NCBI RefSeq assembly: GCF_019703545.1
Contig: NZ_AP018771.1
Coordinates: 1,426,001-1,490,000 of the forward strand
From: Haemophilus influenzae
GTDB lineage: Bacteria > Pseudomonadota > Gammaproteobacteria > Enterobacterales > Pasteurellaceae
DNA length: 64,000 bases
Reading direction: 5' to 3'
Shown: positions 1 through 6,582 of the stretch, one piece after another
Layout of the letters: every line of letters starts with the position of its first letter
Numbering within the stretch: position 1 is the stretch's first letter
The notes under the pieces: model-generated
What the model was told of the DNA's origin: nothing
Database searches by the model: none
What the model saw: only the letters and a program-made list of their open reading frames with translations
Position numbers and translations under genes: made by a program

Positions 1-82
1 CACCGTTGGGCTTCCGTCTGCGCTTCCGCCGAGTGAGTTTCTTTAACCAAATTGTTTAAAATTTGTGATGAAAGTCACTGAC

Positions 83-292
83 TTACATAAACTTTTTAGC
101 TATTCTTGTAATCAACCTTGATACTTTCGATAGCGGATTTTCTGGGATGTGAATCTCAAATTTTAATTCGCCGTCATAAATAGCTTGGGACATTGCCTTT
201 ATTTTTTCTTTGGCTTCTTCCGGGTTATTTGCGTAAACATCGCATGCCCATTTGGTGCCTTGGAAGTAATAATGGAATAAATACTTTTTCAT
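83..292 (-). CDS. Small hypothetical prophage protein (69 aa)
   Basis: I do not recognise this 69-residue protein. It is basic at both ends, has an aromatic N-terminus (MKKYLFHYYFQGTKW) and no membrane segment. The start at 292 has a Shine-Dalgarno-like AAGGGG about 7 bases upstream on the minus strand. It diverges from the small gene starting at 306, only 13 bases away, so the two ribosome binding sites sit back to back. In a lambda-like layout it would be a leftward early gene. That role is inferred from position only. Confidence 0.55.
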   Translation of the reverse strand: MKKYLFHYYFQGTKWACDVYANNPEEAKEKIKAMSQAIYDGELKFEIHIPENPLSKVSRLITRIAKKFM

Positions 293-305
293 TGAGGAAC
301 CCCTT

Positions 306-479
306 ATGAAATTTGAAACTTATATGGACTCTCGCATTGAATGGCGATGGCGTCTAAAAGCGGATAACGGTAAAATCATTGCAGATAGCGGGGAAGGCTA
401 TAAAAACTACACTGATTGTTTACACGCTATTGACTTAGTTAAATCAACTAACCAATCAACTAAGGTTGAAACGGTTTAA
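306..479 (+). CDS. DUF1508 / YegP-like small protein (57 aa)
   Basis: Translating from ATG 306 gives 57 residues with the hallmark of the DUF1508 (UPF0339, YegP-like) fold: an aromatic-rich strand (IEWRWRLKADNGKIIADS), then GEGYKN and a short helix ending near IDLVKS. A GAGGA ribosome binding site lies 7 bases upstream. The family's function is unknown; such proteins often occur as one or two copies of this unit, and this is a single-unit version. A hairpin terminator follows directly. The promoter, if separate, would have to lie inside the divergent gene to the left. Confidence 0.7.
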   Translation: MKFETYMDSRIEWRWRLKADNGKIIADSGEGYKNYTDCLHAIDLVKSTNQSTKVETV

Positions 480-484
480 TTAAC

Positions 485-507
485 AAAGCTCCGAAAGGGG
501 CTTTTTT
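485..507 (+). terminator. Rho-independent terminator after the DUF1508 gene
   Basis: The inverted repeat AAAGCTCC / GGGGCTTT with a GAAA-type loop is followed by a run of six T. It begins 5 bases after the stop codon. Confidence 0.75.
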
Positions 508-640
508 CATCACAAATTTTTAAAGAGCATTGAGATTGTGTATCTCGTTTTGATGGGGTTATTACCACACTTTGAAATAATATAATCGACACAAATTGTG
601 ATTTTTTATCTAAAAAATTTCATAATGTGATTATATTGTT
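506..640. promoter_or_regulatory. Second operator-like cluster, candidate pL/OL
   Basis: Three copies of a TGTGAT(T) word, TGTGATG (inverted, 509-514), TGTGATT 597-603 and TGTGATT 626-632, match the words between the cI- and cro-like genes at 3123-3129, 3146-3152 and 3168-3174 (inverted). Two clusters of the same operator on either side of the repressor module is the lambda OL/OR plan. Leftward transcription from here would enter the gene at 292-83. No promoter hexamers were assigned with confidence. Confidence 0.4.
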
Positions 641-871
641 GATTTCTAAAGAAATAAATTTTTGAAAATGGCGTTTAATTGCTTGTTTTTTAATCAGTAG
701 ATGAGCAAGAATAGAAAAGTGCGGTTGATTTTTGAGGTGCTTTTGTGAGTGTAAGCAAGTTTTAGTTGTAATTAAGCAAGTATGATGAGGGTGGATTTTT
801 AGAGAGTTGCAGTAAATTGAGATGGAGATAAGCAAGATTTGGCGAATTTAAGCAAGGTAGATTTGAGTAAT
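641..871. repeat. Gene-free stretch with four TAAGCAAG words
   Basis: No convincing gene is seen here; the 71-codon minus-strand frame at 620-835 has low-complexity content and no ribosome binding site. The word TAAGCAAG occurs at 752-759, 773-780, 829-836 and 849-856, spaced 21, 56 and 20 bases apart. An uptake signal, AAGTGCGGT, lies at 717-725. The function is unknown. Confidence 0.4.
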
Positions 872-899
872 AAAAAACCGCCAGAAGAGGCGGTTTATT
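872..899. terminator. Bidirectional hairpin terminator
   Basis: AAACCGCC and GGCGGTTT pair across a 6-base loop, with an A run on the left and T-rich DNA on the right, so it can stop transcription from either side. It lies downstream of the leftward DUF3037 gene. Confidence 0.65.
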
Positions 900-908
900 G
901 TGGTTGAT

Positions 909-936
909 ATGTCTCCGACATTAATGTCGGAGACAT
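909..936. repeat. 28-bp perfect palindrome
   Basis: The 28 bases from 909 to 936 equal their own reverse complement; each arm reads ATGTCTCCGACATT. It lies 34 bases past the stop codon of the DUF3037 gene and is not followed by a T run, so it does not look like an ordinary terminator. A dimeric protein-binding site or a recombination or cleavage site are possible roles. Confidence 0.8.
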
Positions 937-969
937 CAGATGAGGCGGCGTTAGTGCACGGTTTAAAGG

Positions 970-1785
970 TTAGATTGCTTTGGCGAAATTAATAATTTGT
1001 TTATCTTCATTCCAGCTAATGTGTTGTAACTTGAAGTGATCAAATGTTCGCTTAATTGTGTCGAGAATATTAGCTTTATGTGCTGTGTTTGGTGTATCAA
1101 GCGCAAATAAAATATTCTCTCTTTTAATAAATCCTTCTTGCTCTGCGCGATTAATTTTCGCTACCCAACTATCACAATGTTCAATCATGCTCGGACTTTC
1201 AACCTGATCGAATGCAAGAGGTTTTACCGCTTTTAAAATATGTTTATCTTGTTGGTTTTTCAATGCCAAAGGAAGGGCAAATTTAGCAAAATCACCATTC
1301 ACCATATATTGTTTGTATTGTGCAAGAACACTGTCGTTTTCTTGTCTAAACAAGGTTTTGTAATGTTTCAAAATCACTTGTTCTTGGCTTTCTGTTTTTA
1401 CTCCAGCATTTTGGATAAATTGCGTATATAGCTTGTTAAAATAATCTTGCGGATCATCCACCATACCTACCGCAGCATTGCTATATTGAACAATACCTTC
1501 TTTTACATCAATGTAATGGTGAAAAAAAGTCGCTATATCCTGCGCACTTCCGTTAAATGGCTGATTAACGACATATTGTAATTCATCATTAATCGTTTCG
1601 CGGACAGTTTCAAACATTTTGCTTTTATAGAAAAAATCATTCACGCGCTTGTTATTTTTAGGTACAAGTTGATAAGTGAGTTTTTTCTTTTCGGGCTCGC
1701 ACATCAATAAGCCAACATTGACGAACTCGCCTGTTTCAAAGTACGGACGATACCTCACAAAGCTGTATAAAATAGGTTGTTTCAT
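970..1785 (-). CDS. DUF3037 family protein (271 aa)
   Basis: The N-terminus (PILYSFVRYRPYFETGEFVN, then VGLLMCEPE) is the typical opening of DUF3037 proteins, which are usually encoded beside a HipA-like kinase. The function is not established. The gene overlaps the upstream HipA-like gene by 4 bases (ATGA-type junction), so the two are translationally coupled and probably act together. In the prophage the pair lies between the CI-like repressor and a second operator-like cluster, the place where lambda carries rexAB, so an immunity or phage-exclusion role is a reasonable inference. A palindrome and a terminator follow. Confidence 0.75.
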   Translation of the reverse strand: MKQPILYSFVRYRPYFETGEFVNVGLLMCEPEKKKLTYQLVPKNNKRVNDFFYKSKMFETVRETINDELQYVVNQPFNGSAQDIATFFHHYIDVKEGIVQYSNAAVGMVDDPQDYFNKLYTQFIQNAGVKTESQEQVILKHYKTLFRQENDSVLAQYKQYMVNGDFAKFALPLALKNQQDKHILKAVKPLAFDQVESPSMIEHCDSWVAKINRAEQEGFIKRENILFALDTPNTAHKANILDTIKRTFDHFKLQHISWNEDKQIINFAKAI

Positions 1786-2369
1786 TCTATGTTGTCCCAG
1801 TAATTTTCTTGTGTTATTCGGTTTAAAAGTGCTTTTATTCGGTTGATTTGGTGCTCAATTTTGTGAAATTCTTCGTCTCCAACAAACCAATCATCAGGAA
1901 TGGACTGATAAATATTTCCTGTGCCGACTTGTGATGCGGTTCTGTCAGAATTTAAAATCCAACGATCAAACATATAGAGTAATTTTTGTTCTGGTTCCGA
2001 TAAAAATGCAGGATTTTTGACTTGAACGGTTTTGGCAATTTTGGCATTTACCACAAATGATGATACGAATGCTATTCCTTTGGGCAAGTCTTGTCGCCAC
2101 TCCGAAGAAACGTATTGGGTTGATTCCGGCGTTATTTCAACAAAATCAATACTTGGGCACGGGAGCCCTATTTCATGAGCCAGTGTTGAGCCTATGACTT
2201 CCGCTAATAATTGACTGGTTGGCATCATAGACAATGTTTTTATGATAAACCAATTCTCTTTATCTGTTTGACAAATAAAGGGACGGGTTATCCCCATTTC
2301 CATTCTTTCTCTGATAAATATGATTTTATCCATTCTCTTATCCAATAATACTTCCTCTACCGTTCCCAT
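1782..2369 (-). CDS. HipA-like kinase family protein, shortened (195 aa)
   Basis: The N-terminal part resembles HipA-like kinase proteins that pair with DUF3037: a substrate lobe (RPFICQTDKENWFIIK), a helix with LAEVIGSTLAHEIGLPCP, and the catalytic-loop-like DRWILNSDRT near residue 140. In the family this loop is followed by a segment with an Asp-Asn metal-binding motif (an IDxxLAF-type strand); here the chain goes straight to a C-terminal IPDDWF segment, so that part appears deleted. The protein is about 50 residues shorter than relatives I know. It may be catalytically dead or act only as a binding partner. It lies 33 bases downstream of the repressor and may be read from the repressor promoter. 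Confidence 0.6.
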   Translation of the reverse strand: MGTVEEVLLDKRMDKIIFIRERMEMGITRPFICQTDKENWFIIKTLSMMPTSQLLAEVIGSTLAHEIGLPCPSIDFVEITPESTQYVSSEWRQDLPKGIAFVSSFVVNAKIAKTVQVKNPAFLSEPEQKLLYMFDRWILNSDRTASQVGTGNIYQSIPDDWFVGDEEFHKIEHQINRIKALLNRITQENYWDNIE

Positions 2370-2402
2370 TACAACCCATTAAACCCACATTCTCACTCCA
2401 CG

Positions 2403-3059
2403 CTATAACGTTTCTACACGCTCTCTTGCCACACCAATAATGCGGATCTCTTGGTTGAGCGAGCTTAATGTTGGGAACATAGGATTAAGCGGAACAAGCT
2501 CAAAGTGCGGTATGCCTTCTGGTGTTTTCGTGCCAAGCTCTTTGTATTGTTTAAATGTCGCCTCGTTGTCGCCATTAATTGCTGCCACGAATTTTCCTGG
2601 CGTTGGCACAATATCAGGATCGATTAAAACCAGATCGCCCTCGTTGAATCGGGGGAGCATAGATTTCCCTTCAATTCGTAGATAAAAGGAATTTTCAGAG
2701 GCGATGGCAGTGCTTGGGATCATCTCGTAACCGTCAAATCCTTCGAGCGATCTAATATCAGTCCATAGTCCTGCTTGGATTGGGCTTAATAATGGATAAC
2801 GACAAATTGACTCTTTGATCTCGCTTATGTTTGAATCGAAGGCTAAAACCTCAGGCAGGATATTAAGTGCTTTACTTATGATAGATATATCTTCTAGGTC
2901 AGGCGTTCTATTGCCTTTTTCATAATTAGCAATTCTCGGTTGTCCCCAACGCGCATTCTCACTTTTGGTATCAATATTATTACATCTCTCAGCTAATTCC
3001 TTTTGACTGATTTTTAACTGTTCTCGATACGCTTTTATTCTTTCGCCAAGTGTAGCCAT
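2403..3059 (-). CDS. CI-like prophage repressor (XRE HTH plus S24 peptidase)
   Basis: This 218-residue protein has an N-terminal XRE-type helix-turn-helix (residues about 5-65, ISQKELAERCN ... RIANYEKGNRTP) and a C-terminal LexA/CI S24 self-cleavage domain. The serine lies in IEGKSMLPRFNEGD and the general-base lysine in EATFKQYK. RecA-stimulated autocleavage would lift repression, as in the lambda family. The start ATG has an AAGGAG site. It is transcribed leftward, divergent from the Cro-like gene, with operator words between them. The domain looks complete, so the repressor may still be active in this defective prophage. Confidence 0.9.
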   Translation of the reverse strand: MATLGERIKAYREQLKISQKELAERCNNIDTKSENARWGQPRIANYEKGNRTPDLEDISIISKALNILPEVLAFDSNISEIKESICRYPLLSPIQAGLWTDIRSLEGFDGYEMIPSTAIASENSFYLRIEGKSMLPRFNEGDLVLIDPDIVPTPGKFVAAINGDNEATFKQYKELGTKTPEGIPHFELVPLNPMFPTLSSLNQEIRIIGVARERVETL

Positions 3060-3189
3060 TTAATTTCTCCTTCTTTTAGTTCAAATAATAACACGTTACG
3101 TTATATTTAGATAATTTCAATTTGTGATTGATAGAAATTCCATTATGTGATTAAATAGATTATATAAAATCACAAAAGGAAATTTATCA
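3060..3189. promoter_or_regulatory. Divergent repressor/cro control region with TGTGATT operators
   Basis: The 130 bp between the divergent CI-like and Cro-like genes hold TGTGATT at 3123-3129 and 3146-3152 and the inverted AATCACA at 3168-3174. Flanking matches (ATTTGTGATT, TTATGTGATT, AAATCACAAA) suggest repressor half-sites. A TATATAAA stretch at 3161-3168 could contain the rightward -10 element. Confidence 0.6.
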
Positions 3190-3396
3190 ATGAATAACCT
3201 TTCACAGATTCGAGGACAGCTTGGGATTACTCAGCGACAACTAGCCAACCATATCGGATGGAGCCAACCACGAATTGCTAATTATGAGACTGGATTACGT
3301 TCTCCATCGTTAAGTGTTGCTCAGAAGATTGTTCAAACTCTGAACTCACTTGGAGCAAAAGTTTGTATCGAGGATGTATTTCCGTCTCAAAGCTAA
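3190..3396 (+). CDS. Cro-like XRE regulator (68 aa)
   Basis: A small helix-turn-helix protein (ITQRQLANHIGWSQPRIANYE, residues about 13-33) of Cro size, divergent from the S24 repressor. It shares the RIANYE recognition-helix end with the repressor, which fits both binding the same operators. AAAGGAA precedes the start by about 7 bases. It is expected to repress cI transcription and start the lytic programme. That role is assigned from family and position. Confidence 0.85.
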   Translation: MNNLSQIRGQLGITQRQLANHIGWSQPRIANYETGLRSPSLSVAQKIVQTLNSLGAKVCIEDVFPSQS

Positions 3397-3416
3397 TTTA
3401 CCAACAGGAATACGCA

Positions 3417-3713
3417 ATGGCACGCAATAAATTAACGCGATCCGCAAGAGTGCTTTCTGATCAGGTTATCGAAAAATATTACAAGCAAAAGCAATACGAG
3501 GTGGCGGAAGGTATGGAAACCACGCCTAGCACACTGAGTCGTTTTATTAGTAATGAAGAGTTTACTCAGACATTTAACTTTATCGCCGCTTGTCAATTTG
3601 GTGTTTTTGATACGGATACGCACATTGCGATTGAGAAAAGTGAATTTGAAATGTTACTCCTTGCGTCACAAGGCTTTGATAAGCGGTTACGTGAGAAGTA
3701 TTTGGGTAAATAA
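3417..3713 (+). CDS. CII-like phage activator (98 aa)
   Basis: I take ATG 3417 (CAGGAA upstream) rather than 3363, because the earlier start overlaps the end of the Cro-like gene and adds residues with no likeness to the family. The 98-residue product matches lambda CII in length (97) and layout: an HTH (VAEGMETTPSTLSRFIS) followed by FNFIAACQFGVFDTD, which parallels the CII segment LAVLEWGVVDDD. CII tetramers activate lysogenic promoters in lambda. The gene sits just after cro, as in lambdoid phages. Confidence 0.75.
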   Translation: MARNKLTRSARVLSDQVIEKYYKQKQYEVAEGMETTPSTLSRFISNEEFTQTFNFIAACQFGVFDTDTHIAIEKSEFEMLLLASQGFDKRLREKYLGK

Positions 3714-3716
3714 AAA

Positions 3717-3739
3717 AGCCACGAGGAGATTTCGTGGCT
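3717..3739. terminator. Hairpin between the cII-like and rha-like genes
   Basis: AGCCACGA and TCGTGGCT form an 8-bp stem. The left side is an A6 run, so the T run lies on the minus strand and the hairpin would stop leftward transcription best; rightward it is a weaker stop or an attenuation point. Confidence 0.55.
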
Positions 3740-3760
3740 AATTCATTAAGGAATATACAG

Positions 3761-4435
3761 ATGAATAAATTATTAACGATGACGAAAGAAAACGCAAGTA
3801 CTTTGACAATGAGTAGTCGGGAAATTGCGGAGTTGTGCGAGAAGCGTCACGATAACGTATTGAAATTAGTACGTGAATTGATTGAAAGGGGTCTCCTAAA
3901 AAATACGACACCCCATTCCTACATTCATCCGCAGAATAATCAACGTTATTTTGAATTTTTTTCAGATAAGCGAGACACCCTTGTAATTGTCGCTCGCTTA
4001 TCGCCTGAATTTACCGCCGCTGTGGTCGATCGCTGGCAAGCGTTGGAAAATCAACAAAAACCAAACGCACTTATTCCGCAATCTTTTTCTGAGGCGTTGA
4101 TGTTAGCTGCTCAGTTACAAGCAGAAAAAGAGCGTAATGCGCCTAAAGTCGCTTTTGTCGATCACTATGTGGAAGTGGGGACGAGTAAATCATTTCGTGA
4201 GACGGCGAAGATTTTAAAAATACCTGAGCGTGCATTGGTCAATCGCTTGGTGGAAGATAAATATTTGTATCGTCAATCAGGCGTGCTTTTGCCTTATCAA
4301 TCGGCTCACACGAAAGATCTTTTTACGGTTAAAACAGGCACCGCTGAACACGGTCACAATTACACTCAGACGCGTGTAACAAGCAAAGGCATTGAATTTA
4401 TCGCGTCACGTTATGCTTCGGAGTTGATGCTATGA
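3761..4435 (+). CDS. Rha-family phage regulator with C-terminal antirepressor-type domain
   Basis: I chose ATG 3761 (AAGGAA 7 bases upstream) over GTG 3734. The N-terminal 85 residues are a Rha domain (SSREIAELCEKRHDNVLKLV ... RDTLVIVARLSPEFTAAVVDRW). The C-terminal half (ETAKILKIPERALVNRLVED to QTRVTSKGIEFIA) resembles the ANT/KilA-C antirepressor domain. Rha proteins affect growth of temperate phages in hosts with altered IHF; a regulatory DNA-binding role is likely. The gene overlaps the O-like gene by 4 bases. Confidence 0.85.
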   Translation: MNKLLTMTKENASTLTMSSREIAELCEKRHDNVLKLVRELIERGLLKNTTPHSYIHPQNNQRYFEFFSDKRDTLVIVARLSPEFTAAVVDRWQALENQQKPNALIPQSFSEALMLAAQLQAEKERNAPKVAFVDHYVEVGTSKSFRETAKILKIPERALVNRLVEDKYLYRQSGVLLPYQSAHTKDLFTVKTGTAEHGHNYTQTRVTSKGIEFIASRYASELML

Positions 4436-5190
4436 GTATGCGATTAATGGTTCAAGCAATGAATTGTAAAGTTGGTAATCCTGCTAGAAAACTTGTGCTT
4501 TTAAAACTCGCTGATAATGCCAATGATGATGGAATTTGTTTCCCAAGTTATCAATACACTGCCGATAAATGCGAGATGACCCGACGTAGTGCAATCAATC
4601 ACATTGAATATTTAATCAAAATGGGATTAGTAAGCAAAAAAGAACGTAAAAATAAAGATGGTTCCATCTCAAATTTATACTTTTTACACCTTGAACAAGG
4701 TAGTGAAAATTTTGCACTGGGTGGTGAAAATATTTCACTAGGTAGTGAAAATTTTGCACTAGGGGGTAGTGAAAATATTTCACCCATAACCAGTCACTCT
4801 TTAGAACCAGTCAATGAACCTAAAAAAACTACGCAAAAAAGCGAATCCGAAATGTTGCTTGAGCGGTTTGGCATAACAGGACAGCTTGCTAAAGATTTTA
4901 TTGCGCATCGTAAAACTAAGCGAGGGGCAATTAGCGAAACGCAACTTAGCCGTTTGCAAAAACAAGCGGACAAAGCAGGAATTTCGATTTGTGAAGTGGT
5001 GGAGATTTGCATCGAACGCAACTGGCAGGGATTTAACGCATCTTGGGATTGGCGTGATGAGAAACTGCGACCAAATTCACCGCACTTAGGGCAATCACAC
5101 CCCAATAAACCCAAATTTGACGATACGCAGACAGGCTGGTCTGCAGGAATGAATTTCACAGTGGACGGTACGCAATGGAAAATTCCATAA
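4432..5190 (+). CDS. Phage replication protein O-like (HTH, 252 aa)
   Basis: The N-terminal 85 residues form a winged-helix DNA-binding domain (GNPARKLVLLKLADNANDD, then CEMTRRSAINHIEYLIKMG) as in lambda O-type initiators. The middle (about residues 89-118) is a repeated GSENFALGG / GENISLG linker, encoded by four iterons that probably form the replication origin. The C-terminal part is expected to contact the P-like loader. The end overlaps the P-like gene by 16 bases. Confidence 0.8.
   Translation: MSMRLMVQAMNCKVGNPARKLVLLKLADNANDDGICFPSYQYTADKCEMTRRSAINHIEYLIKMGLVSKKERKNKDGSISNLYFLHLEQGSENFALGGENISLGSENFALGGSENISPITSHSLEPVNEPKKTTQKSESEMLLERFGITGQLAKDFIAHRKTKRGAISETQLSRLQKQADKAGISICEVVEICIERNWQGFNASWDWRDEKLRPNSPHLGQSHPNKPKFDDTQTGWSAGMNFTVDGTQWKIP
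4703..4783 (+). other. Iteron cluster inside the O-like gene: candidate phage origin
   Basis: Four near-identical dyads lie at 4703-4717, 4724-4738, 4745-4759 and 4769-4783. They alternate GTGAAAATTTTGCAC and GTGAAAATATTTCAC, with 21, 21 and 24 base spacing, so the reading frame is kept. A-rich DNA (4818-4846) follows. The arrangement copies lambda ori, where O binds four iterons in its own gene next to an AT-rich melting region. Confidence 0.7.
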
Positions 5191-5816
5191 CACAAGACCA
5201 AATTAACACGCTCCCGCCAGAATGTGCACAGTGTGCGGAAGAGACGATTAACTGGCTCTTTCAAGAGCTTAAATCGATTTTTCTTGGTTGGCGTGCAGCC
5301 TTTGAAACCGAAGCGGATTATCTTTCTGCTAAAAAAACTTGGTTGCGTGTGTTGGTACGAGAAAAAATTACGAGACCTCAGTTGGAGAATGGGATTTGTG
5401 AAGCGGAAAAATCGCTTGATAAATTTTTACCTAGCGTAGGGTTGTTTGTGTTTTGGTGCAAAGCCTATGACTATCACGCACTGGGCTTACCGAATGAAGC
5501 GGAATTATACCAACGTTATAACACTTTCTTAGGCTATGCCCGATTCAATCGGGATGAATTTCAATATCGTTCAAAAGTGGAATTTTGGTTGCTTAAAAAT
5601 CTGTACGAAAAGTGCAAGAAAAAATCGGAAGAGGACACGTTGAAAGCTATTCCGAAATTACTCACAAAAGCGGCAGAAAAAGTGCGGTCGAATTTTCCTT
5701 TTGAGGATATTCCGAAAATGATTCCAACAAAGCCACGTTTTTACGATAAAGCGAAGGCTGATAAGGCACGCGATAGCTTGATGGCAATGATGAAAGGGAA
5801 AGGGGCATTGCAATGA
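5175..5816 (+). CDS. Phage replication protein P-like (helicase loader)
   Basis: This 213-residue protein follows the O-like gene with a 16-base overlap and has the composition and order of the lambda P family: an N-terminal segment with IFLGWRAAFETEADYLSAKK and a middle with ITRPQLENGICEAEKSLDKF and LPSVGLFVFWCKAYDY. Lambda P recruits the host DnaB helicase to O at the origin. Assignment rests on these stretches and on position. Confidence 0.75.
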   Translation: MENSITQDQINTLPPECAQCAEETINWLFQELKSIFLGWRAAFETEADYLSAKKTWLRVLVREKITRPQLENGICEAEKSLDKFLPSVGLFVFWCKAYDYHALGLPNEAELYQRYNTFLGYARFNRDEFQYRSKVEFWLLKNLYEKCKKKSEEDTLKAIPKLLTKAAEKVRSNFPFEDIPKMIPTKPRFYDKAKADKARDSLMAMMKGKGALQ

Positions 5817-6037
5817 CAAGCTATAAATGCCCAAAGTGCGGTGCGGAATTAGAGGATTTTTATACGCCAGATTATTTTATATCGAGCAGCGAATGGGATG
5901 ACGATCGTTTTCGTTGTAACGGTCACTTAATTGAGCCGATACCGTTTCCGCAGGTAAGCAAATACAGCGCAGTAAATCGAACAAAATCTTGCGGTTATTT
6001 TGGGTTGGAAGATTTAGGCGTGGAGTACAAAGAATGA
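5813..6037 (+). CDS. Small zinc-ribbon-like phage protein (74 aa)
   Basis: An unrecognised 74-residue protein with CPKCG at residues 6-10 and further Cys and His residues (FRCNGH, TKSCGYFG), which could hold one zinc ion. It overlaps the P-like gene by 4 bases and so belongs to the same early transcript. No function is assigned. Confidence 0.65.
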   Translation: MTSYKCPKCGAELEDFYTPDYFISSSEWDDDRFRCNGHLIEPIPFPQVSKYSAVNRTKSCGYFGLEDLGVEYKE

Positions 6038-6073
6038 GTATTGCGATGTTATTTAAGCGTTGGGAATGATGTG

Positions 6074-6493
6074 ATGAGCCAATACAAACCTTTCTTTTTA
6101 CGCGATCAACGCATTAAAAATAATTGCTTGGATTTAATCAAAGAGCTGCCAACAGACGATAAAAAGCCGTTGGTAGTCAAAATCCAACCAATAACACGAA
6201 ACCTTGAGCAAAACGCCAAGTTTCACGCTATGTGCCAAGATGTTGCAAATCAGGCTGAATTTATGGGGCGTAAGCTCACAATGGAGCAATGGAAGGTATT
6301 GTTTATTTCGGGTCACGCAATCGCCACAAACCAAAAAGCAGATGTTGTGCCAGGTCTTGAGGGGGAATTTGTGAATATCCGTGAAAGTTCGGCTCAAATG
6401 AGCGTGAGCAGAATGGCGAGCCTTATCGAGTATGTGACCAGTTGGGGCGTGCAAAATGGCGTGAGATTTAACGATAGATGGGGATTTAAATGA
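6074..6493 (+). CDS. ninB: NinB-like recombination mediator
   Basis: I place the start at ATG 6074 (MSQYKPFFLRD), because the ATG at 6041 adds eleven residues unlike the family. The protein (139 aa) carries the NinB pattern: ITRNLEQNAKFHAMCQDVAN, MEQWKVLFISGHAIA and VNIRESSAQMS. NinB (Orf) loads recombinase in place of RecFOR in lambda. The stop overlaps the next start as ATGA. Confidence 0.85.
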   Translation: MSQYKPFFLRDQRIKNNCLDLIKELPTDDKKPLVVKIQPITRNLEQNAKFHAMCQDVANQAEFMGRKLTMEQWKVLFISGHAIATNQKADVVPGLEGEFVNIRESSAQMSVSRMASLIEYVTSWGVQNGVRFNDRWGFK

Positions 6494-6582
6494 AACGCTT
6501 AAACGATGATGAGATTTTGGAGTTAAAAATTGTACTTTTGATTGCGGCAGTTTGGGTTATTTTTAATATGGTATTTGGCTAA
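6490..6582 (+). CDS. 30-residue single-span membrane peptide in the nin region
   Basis: An ATGA overlap with ninB opens a 30-codon frame whose stop overlaps the ninG start, a tightly packed position that supports translation. The peptide has an acidic N-terminus (MKRLNDDEILELK) and then one hydrophobic helix (IVLLIAAVWVIFNMVF), so a small inner-membrane protein is predicted. I know no relative. Confidence 0.6.
   Translation: MKRLNDDEILELKIVLLIAAVWVIFNMVFG

Noticed and set aside
620..835. 71-codon minus-strand frame as a gene
   Set aside because: No ribosome binding site, odd low-complexity content (many His, Ser, Ile and Leu), and it covers the TAAGCAAG words; more likely non-coding.
4599..4787. 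Minus-strand frame over the iterons (repeated SAKFSLP residues)
   Set aside because: Antisense shadow of the repeated O-gene linker, no ribosome binding site.
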